NCBI GenBank assembly: GCA_900766945.1
Contig: CAAFXD010000012.1
Location: 1 to 10,523 of the forward strand
Origin: Clostridia bacterium
GTDB lineage: Bacteria; Bacillota; Clostridia; Oscillospirales; Acutalibacteraceae
Direction of reading: 5' to 3'
DNA: 10,523 bases
Notes under the pieces: model-generated
Databases searched by the model: none
What the model was told of the DNA's origin: nothing
Seen by the model: the letters and a program-made list of their open reading frames with translations, nothing else
Shown here: positions 6,327 to 10,523 of the stretch, piece after piece
Position numbering within the stretch: position 1 is the stretch's first letter
Layout: every line of letters starts with the position of its first letter
Program-made: the position numbers and the translations under genes

Positions 6327-7505
6327 TTATTTTTCCGCCGTTTTGCGTACCGCCGCGGCGTGTGCAAGTAGCAAGCACAGGCAAAGCCCGCAAAGCACAA
6401 ACGGCGTAATTTTAAATGTGGTTGCCGCCGCGATAAAGCCGAATGCCAACTGCACCGAAAAGCCGACGGCATACGCGCCGCCCATATGGTAGCCTGTAAT
6501 ATCCGCCGAATAGTCTTTGCCGAAGCGCGCGGGCACGGCGTGAATCACGCTCGGGAATATCGGGCCGAAACCGAACCCGATGAGTAAAAGCCCGTAAAGC
6601 GATACCGTGCCGAGGGGCAGTACCAACAGCGCAATCCCCAAAAGCGACACGAAAATACCGAGAAAAATCAAGGTGTTATCTTTGAGTTTAACGGATAAAA
6701 AGCCCGAAACAAGCCGCCCGAGCATAATCCCGCCGAAATACAGAGAAATCCACTTCGCCGCCGTATCGGGCGAAAGCGCCGCCGCATGGACAAGATAGGT
6801 CGCGCCCCAAGTGCCGATTAAAAATTCCATACTGCAATACAGCCCCAAGGAGAGAATGCTCATAAGTACGCCTTTTGTGCGCAGTAAGGACAGAAACGAT
6901 TTTTCCTGCGGCGCAGGGGTTTTCGGCGCATTTTCCGCATCGGGTGCACCTGCTTTTTCAACGCGTATCCATTTGCGCAAAGAAAATGCGACAATCAGCG
7001 CAATACAAAGCTGCATGGCCGCCACCACACGGTAGCCGTTTCGCCACGCGCCCGTTTCGCCTGCCAAAAACGCAGACATAATCATGGGGCTTACGGTGAC
7101 GCCCACGCCCCAAAAGCAATGGAGCCAATTCATATGCCGCGCCTTAAAATGGAGCGATACAAAGTTGTTTACGCCTGTGTCGATAATCCCCGCGCCGTAG
7201 CCCAAAATCACCGAAAACAGCATCATCACAAGAAGATTGGGCGCAAAACTGATGCCGAGCAGCCCCACGGCAGTCAACAATATGGAAACAAGCGTCACCT
7301 TTGCCGTGCCGAACCGCCGCAATACCTTGCCCGCAAGAAAACTCACGCCGCCCGTGCACACGCCCGTAATAATGCTGTAAAACGAGGCAAAACTCTCCGC
7401 CACGCCGAATTCCGTGTGCACCACGGGCCACGCCACGCCGAACAGCGAGTCGGGCAGGCCCAACGAAATAAAGACAATATAGATAACCACCAATAAAAAA
7501 GACAT
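6327..7505 (-). CDS. MFS transporter, FucP/FHS-like sugar permease
   Basis: This is a 392-residue, very hydrophobic protein with about 12 membrane segments split by a charged central loop (about 181-203). The first half has GLPDSLFGVAWP (16-27), a motif-A-like AGKVLRRFGTAK (58-69) between segments 2 and 3, and GYGAGIIDTGVN (102-113), the glycine-rich helix common in the fucose/glucose-permease branch of the family. The second half has an FGGIMLGRLVSGF helix (257-269). It is expected to sit in the cytoplasmic membrane and import a small solute with protons. The adjacent GH36 enzyme suggests a galactoside or related sugar, but that is inference. The ATG at 7505-7503 is preceded by AAGGGTGAG (7520-7512), a moderate ribosome binding site. 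It is divergent from the metallopeptidase gene. The 102-nt gap to the galactosidase shows no terminator, so read-through is likely. Confidence 0.88.
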   Translation of the reverse strand: MSFLLVVIYIVFISLGLPDSLFGVAWPVVHTEFGVAESFASFYSIITGVCTGGVSFLAGKVLRRFGTAKVTLVSILLTAVGLLGISFAPNLLVMMLFSVILGYGAGIIDTGVNNFVSLHFKARHMNWLHCFWGVGVTVSPMIMSAFLAGETGAWRNGYRVVAAMQLCIALIVAFSLRKWIRVEKAGAPDAENAPKTPAPQEKSFLSLLRTKGVLMSILSLGLYCSMEFLIGTWGATYLVHAAALSPDTAAKWISLYFGGIMLGRLVSGFLSVKLKDNTLIFLGIFVSLLGIALLVLPLGTVSLYGLLLIGFGFGPIFPSVIHAVPARFGKDYSADITGYHMGGAYAVGFSVQLAFGFIAAATTFKITPFVLCGLCLCLLLAHAAAVRKTAEK

Positions 7506-7538
7506 ATTTTACTCACCCTTTGCTTTGCTCTTGGCTTC

Positions 7539-7544
7539 ATTGTA
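7539..7544 (-). promoter_or_regulatory. Possible -10 box for the MFS permease gene
   Basis: TACAAT on the minus strand (7544-7539) lies 33 nt upstream of the permease ATG. The only good -35-like hexamer upstream (TTGATA) is 21 nt away, too far for a normal sigma-A promoter. The permease promoter is therefore weak, activator-dependent, or misplaced here. Confidence 0.25.
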
Positions 7545-7609
7545 CCGAATTATTTCCATAAAGAATATCAAAATTCCGAGAAAAATAAAAAAATGCCGAT
7601 GTGAAAAAC

Positions 7610-7631
7610 AAATAGTCTATCTAAAATAGTC
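7610..7631. repeat. Direct repeat AAATAGTC upstream of the metallopeptidase promoter
   Basis: The octamer AAATAGTC occurs at 7610-7617 and 7624-7631, 14 bp apart, ending 6 bp before the -35 box at 7638. The position suits a regulator that contacts RNA polymerase, but AT-rich octamers recur by chance. It lies in the divergent region shared with the permease gene. Confidence 0.3.
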
Positions 7632-7637
7632 ATTTTA

Positions 7638-7666
7638 TTGACATCCGATTTTCCTTTTGATACAAT
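7638..7666 (+). promoter_or_regulatory. Strong sigma-A promoter for the M48 peptidase / FliB-like operon
   Basis: TTGACA (7638-7643) matches the -35 consensus 6/6. TACAAT (7661-7666) follows after exactly 17 nt and is preceded by TGA, giving an extended -10 (TGATACAAT). Predicted initiation lies near 7673, inside the 18-bp tandem repeat, giving a leader of about 50 nt. Confidence 0.82.
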
Positions 7667-7702
7667 CAGTTTGAACAGAAAAAACAGTTTGAATAGAAAA
7701 AA
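7667..7702 (+). repeat. Tandem 18-bp duplication in the initially transcribed region
   Basis: Two adjacent 18-bp units, 7667-7684 and 7685-7702, read CAGTTTGAACAGAAAAAA and CAGTTTGAATAGAAAAAA and differ at one base (C/T). They begin directly after the -10 box and end just before the ribosome binding site, so they make up most of the leader. Confidence 0.9.
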
Positions 7703-7721
7703 AGGTATGAGGAGTTTCTAA

Positions 7722-9749
7722 ATGAAAGAAAAAATAAAAAACACAGCGGTTGCCGTAATTCCGTACGCCGTAGCATTTGTGCTTAACCTTGCTTTGTACG
7801 GCGCAGGTTTGTATGTTGCGCTTTACAAAAGTTTTCCCCACGGACGCGTTTTTCTATGGATATCGTTAGGTCTGCTCGGCGGCTGTATGCTGATAAGCAC
7901 GGTCGGCAAAGCGTTATACCGCCACCGTTTTGACGGTATGGCAGAGGATGAACTTTTACAATACATTCTTTCCAATACGAAAAAACTGCGCGAAGCCTTT
8001 GACCGTGCCGAAAAAGCGCTTTTACGGTTAAAAAACGCTGTCATCATTTATATTGTGTTCATCGCAATTTTAACTTTGGCAGTTCCTTTTTTCTATGGCG
8101 CCTCTGATTTTTCTTTTGAAAGCAGTCGCATTGCGCTGATGTTTTGCTCCATGTACATACAAGCCGACCTTATATATGTTTTGATAGGCGTACTGACAGC
8201 AAAGCCGGATTTTTCGGAATATGAAAGTGAAAGAGATTTTCCGCTGTTGTATGCTGTTGCGCACCGTGCGGCAGATGCCGTAGGTGTGCACGGCGATATT
8301 CGCTTCTTCTTAACCGATGACTGCAACGCGGGGATTCAGCGTTTTGGCAAAATATTTTCCGTAGAGCTCGGCGTGCCGTTGCTCGCGGTTTTAACCGAGG
8401 AAGAATTATACCAAGTATTTTTGCACGAATTCGCCCATATGCAGGACGAACACATTCGCGCAAAACGCAGTGCACAAATCCTTTCTGATATATTGGAAAT
8501 GAGCGGCGCTTCCACTCACGGATTTGCAAATATGCTGTTGTTCGCACTGCCGTCGGCGGTATTCAACTTTGATTTGGCAATATTCGAAGCTGCGGTATCC
8601 TTGCTACACGAAGAAAAAGCGGACGCGCAGATTGAAAAAACAGGCGACGCATTTTCGGGCTCTTCCGGACTTGCCAAAATCGCAATGTATGAGTTGTATT
8701 TATTTGAAAAAAACATCTTATATCCACAGCCGTTTTTTGAAAATCCACAGACTCCGACAGATGCCTGCACGAAAGACTGTATGCAGTTCCGCGGTGCGAT
8801 TGAAAAACGGAAGGATTTCTGGCTAACCCTCTTGTTTCAGGAATTGCCGCCGCGCCTTTCCACCCACCCCACCTTCTGTCAGCGTTGGGAAGCGCTTGGC
8901 AAGCCGCAATTTTCCGTTGCTTTGCCGGAAGAGAATACTCTCTACTTTAAAGAGGTGCTAAAAGCGGCGAAAAAGACAGACGATACGCTGTATGCTTTAA
9001 ACAAGGACGAATACGCGGAAATGCGCAAGGAAGAATACCTCGACCCGCTTGCCACAGTACAGGCGTATGAACAAGAGAAAAAAGAACTTTCCGCGGAGGA
9101 ATCCCGCCCGATAATAGAGGCTTATATGCAATTAAACCGCTTTGACGAAATGCAGGAAATTTGCGAATCAGTTATTTCTCGCGCAAAAAACGAAACCGAG
9201 GCGGCTCACGCTTATTTTGCACTCGGCGGTATTTTACTGTTGCACTATGACAAACGCGGTGCCCAATACATTCAAAAAGCAATCGCCGCAAATCAAAATT
9301 ATGCGCAAACCGGTTTTGATTTACTTGGACCGTTTTATGCGCGAATGGGTATGAAACAGGAATTGCAGGAATACCGCAAACAGGTTGATGCCTTTTTGCA
9401 TCACACACAAGAGCGCGAAGCAATCAGCGAGCTGCGCGCGAAAGACAATTTGCACCCGGTGGAGCTTACGGATTCCCGCCGTGCACAAATTGCGTATATT
9501 GCGGCGCTCGGCGGCGAAGCGTTGGAAAAAATCTATTTGGTGCGCAAAGAAATCAGCGACAGCGCCTATACATATGCCTATATTCTGCGCTATGTAGATA
9601 ATACTGATGAAACGGAACGCGATAAAATTGAAACGGCGGTTTTCAATTATTTGGATACCGAAGAGGACCAATATTCCCTTTTTGCCTATGATAAGGGATT
9701 TGAAAGAATTTTCAAAGCCGTTGGAAACTGCTGTGTATATGAGAAATAA
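7722..9749 (+). CDS. Membrane-anchored M48 family zinc metallopeptidase with C-terminal helical repeats
   Basis: The protein has 675 residues. The N-terminus has hydrophobic segments near 9-35, 43-62, 105-125 and 137-160. The peptidase domain has the zinc motif HEFAH (235-239) and a predicted third ligand, E297, in EEKAD (297-301). A hydrophobic stretch lies between them (about 268-294), as in HtpX-like enzymes. The downstream LSTHPTFCQRWEAL (379-392) is the THP-x(n)-R-x(n)-L element that follows the active site in M48 proteins. Residues about 450-625 are helical with alternating Ala/Tyr/Leu, resembling TPR repeats, and could bind substrate. It probably cleaves membrane or membrane-near proteins; the substrate is unknown. 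The ATG has GAGGAG at 7709-7714 (7-nt spacer). The stop is 3 nt before the FliB-like start, so the pair is an operon. It is longer than HtpX, which lacks the C-terminal region. Confidence 0.9.
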   Translation: MKEKIKNTAVAVIPYAVAFVLNLALYGAGLYVALYKSFPHGRVFLWISLGLLGGCMLISTVGKALYRHRFDGMAEDELLQYILSNTKKLREAFDRAEKALLRLKNAVIIYIVFIAILTLAVPFFYGASDFSFESSRIALMFCSMYIQADLIYVLIGVLTAKPDFSEYESERDFPLLYAVAHRAADAVGVHGDIRFFLTDDCNAGIQRFGKIFSVELGVPLLAVLTEEELYQVFLHEFAHMQDEHIRAKRSAQILSDILEMSGASTHGFANMLLFALPSAVFNFDLAIFEAAVSLLHEEKADAQIEKTGDAFSGSSGLAKIAMYELYLFEKNILYPQPFFENPQTPTDACTKDCMQFRGAIEKRKDFWLTLLFQELPPRLSTHPTFCQRWEALGKPQFSVALPEENTLYFKEVLKAAKKTDDTLYALNKDEYAEMRKEEYLDPLATVQAYEQEKKELSAEESRPIIEAYMQLNRFDEMQEICESVISRAKNETEAAHAYFALGGILLLHYDKRGAQYIQKAIAANQNYAQTGFDLLGPFYARMGMKQELQEYRKQVDAFLHHTQEREAISELRAKDNLHPVELTDSRRAQIAYIAALGGEALEKIYLVRKEISDSAYTYAYILRYVDNTDETERDKIETAVFNYLDTEEDQYSLFAYDKGFERIFKAVGNCCVYEK

Positions 9750-9752
9750 GCC

Positions 9753-10523
9753 ATGAAAGAATTTGCACCAAAAATTTACAAAGATTTTCGCTGTATTGCA
9801 GCCGAGTGCCGACACAGTTGCTGTATCGGCTGGGAAATTGATATTGACGAAGACACGCTTGCGTTTTACCGCGCGCAAACGGGGGAAATCGGCGAAAAAC
9901 TACGGCAAAGCATCGAAATCACAGACGGTTGCGCATCGTTTCGATTGGACGAACACGAACGCTGTCCGTTTTTAAACCGCCGAAATCTGTGCGACATTTA
10001 TTTGACGCTCGGCGAAAATGCGCTTTGCCAAATCTGCCGCGACCACCCGCGGTTTCGGAATTTCTTTTCCGACCGCACGGAAACCGGTTTGGGGCTTTGC
10101 TGTGAAGCGGCGGCGCGGTTGCTGTTGTGCGCGGAAACGCCGTTCTCGCTGATACAGATTGCCGATGACGGCGAAACGCAGACGCCCACCCCCGAAGAAG
10201 CCGCGTTTTTTGCATTTCGTAAACGGGTATTTCTGTCGGCACAAGACCGTAATTTACCGCCGGAACAGCGACTGCAAACTATACTCGATACCGTCGGCGC
10301 GCATTTGCCGCAAAAAAGCCCTGCCGCTTGGGCGGCGTTCTATGCTGCTTTGGAACGGCTTGACCACGGTTGGGACGCGGCGCTCGAAACCCTTTGCACC
10401 TTACCGCCCGACGCATTTGCCGCGCCGTTTATGAAAGAAGCCGAACTGTTTTTTGAAAACTTGCTTTGCTGTTTTTTATATCGGCATCTTGCGGGGGCGC
10501 TCGACGACGGCAATTTGTCGGTA
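9753..10523 (+). CDS. FliB-like protein (flagellin lysine-N-methylase family), C-terminally truncated by window edge
   Basis: The reading frame is open from the ATG at 9753 to the right edge (257 codons, no stop). The N-terminus, YKDFRCIAAECRHSCCIGWEIDID (split here as YKDFRC, AEC, SCC and GWEIDID, residues 9-32), is the family signature. CPFLN (71-75), LCDIYLTLGE (79-88) and LCQICRDHPR (91-100) follow. Conserved cysteines C14, C19, C23, C24, C71, C80, C92, C95 and C116-117 probably bind a metal or iron-sulfur cluster. The family is named after Salmonella FliB, which methylates flagellin lysines, but many Clostridia carry members with no demonstrated target. No flagellar gene is visible here. 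The start is 3 nt after the peptidase stop, and only a weak ribosome binding site is visible, so translational coupling is likely. Family membership is confident; the methylase role is not shown by sequence alone. Confidence 0.88.
   Translation, partial: MKEFAPKIYKDFRCIAAECRHSCCIGWEIDIDEDTLAFYRAQTGEIGEKLRQSIEITDGCASFRLDEHERCPFLNRRNLCDIYLTLGENALCQICRDHPRFRNFFSDRTETGLGLCCEAAARLLLCAETPFSLIQIADDGETQTPTPEEAAFFAFRKRVFLSAQDRNLPPEQRLQTILDTVGAHLPQKSPAAWAAFYAALERLDHGWDAALETLCTLPPDAFAAPFMKEAELFFENLLCCFLYRHLAGALDDGNLSV

Noticed and set aside
7707..7721. Four-codon upstream open frame (ATG AGG AGT TTC TAA) ending exactly at the M48 start codon
   Set aside because: It overlaps the GAGGAG ribosome binding site itself and has only a weak site of its own, so it is most likely an accident of the GGTATGAGGAG sequence.
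9321..9878. Minus-strand open frame of 185 codons opposite the M48 and FliB-like genes
   Set aside because: It overlaps two well-supported plus-strand genes and has no recognisable family features.
1..10523. CRISPR arrays, tRNA or rRNA genes, transposases, integrases, toxin-antitoxin pairs
   Set aside because: I looked on both strands and found no regularly spaced repeats, cloverleaf-like segments or mobile-element proteins.

Overview
The window looks like a chromosomal piece from a Bacillota genome, most likely class Clostridia (an Oscillospirales-type gut anaerobe is my guess). The evidence is strong GGAGG-type ribosome binding sites, near-consensus sigma-A promoters, coding sequence of roughly balanced GC with AT-rich intergenic gaps, and the gene content: a FliB-like cysteine-rich protein, a DUF4392-type D-glutamate cyclase, and Tex. 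No rRNA, tRNA, CRISPR array, insertion sequence or phage gene is visible.

Layout. (1) Positions 1-2266, minus strand: a compact operon read leftwards from a perfect-consensus promoter (2238-2266). It encodes a D-amino-acid aminotransferase, then a stand-alone D-glutamate cyclase-like protein, then the first 51 codons of a PxpB/KipI-type 5-oxoprolinase subunit that runs off the left edge. Together these suggest D-glutamate <-> 2-oxoglutarate interconversion, D-glutamate cyclisation to 5-oxoproline, and ATP-dependent reopening of 5-oxoproline. This is the most interesting part of the window. (2) Positions 2267-7505, minus strand: an MFS sugar-type permease, a cytosolic GH36 alpha-galactosidase and the RNA-binding protein Tex. 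The permease and glycosidase form a plausible galactoside uptake and hydrolysis pair; tex follows the glycosidase by only 17 nt. (3) Positions 7506-7721: a divergent intergenic region with a strong plus-strand promoter whose initially transcribed region is an 18-bp tandem duplication. (4) Positions 7638-10523, plus strand: a two-gene unit of a membrane-anchored M48 zinc metallopeptidase with a helical, TPR-like C-terminal region, followed after 3 nt by a FliB-like (flagellin lysine-N-methylase family) protein cut by the right edge.

All functional calls come from reading protein motifs by eye. Family assignments are strong for Tex, the class IV aminotransferase, the DUF4392 cyclase, GH36, M48 and the FliB family. 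Substrates and physiological roles are inferred.
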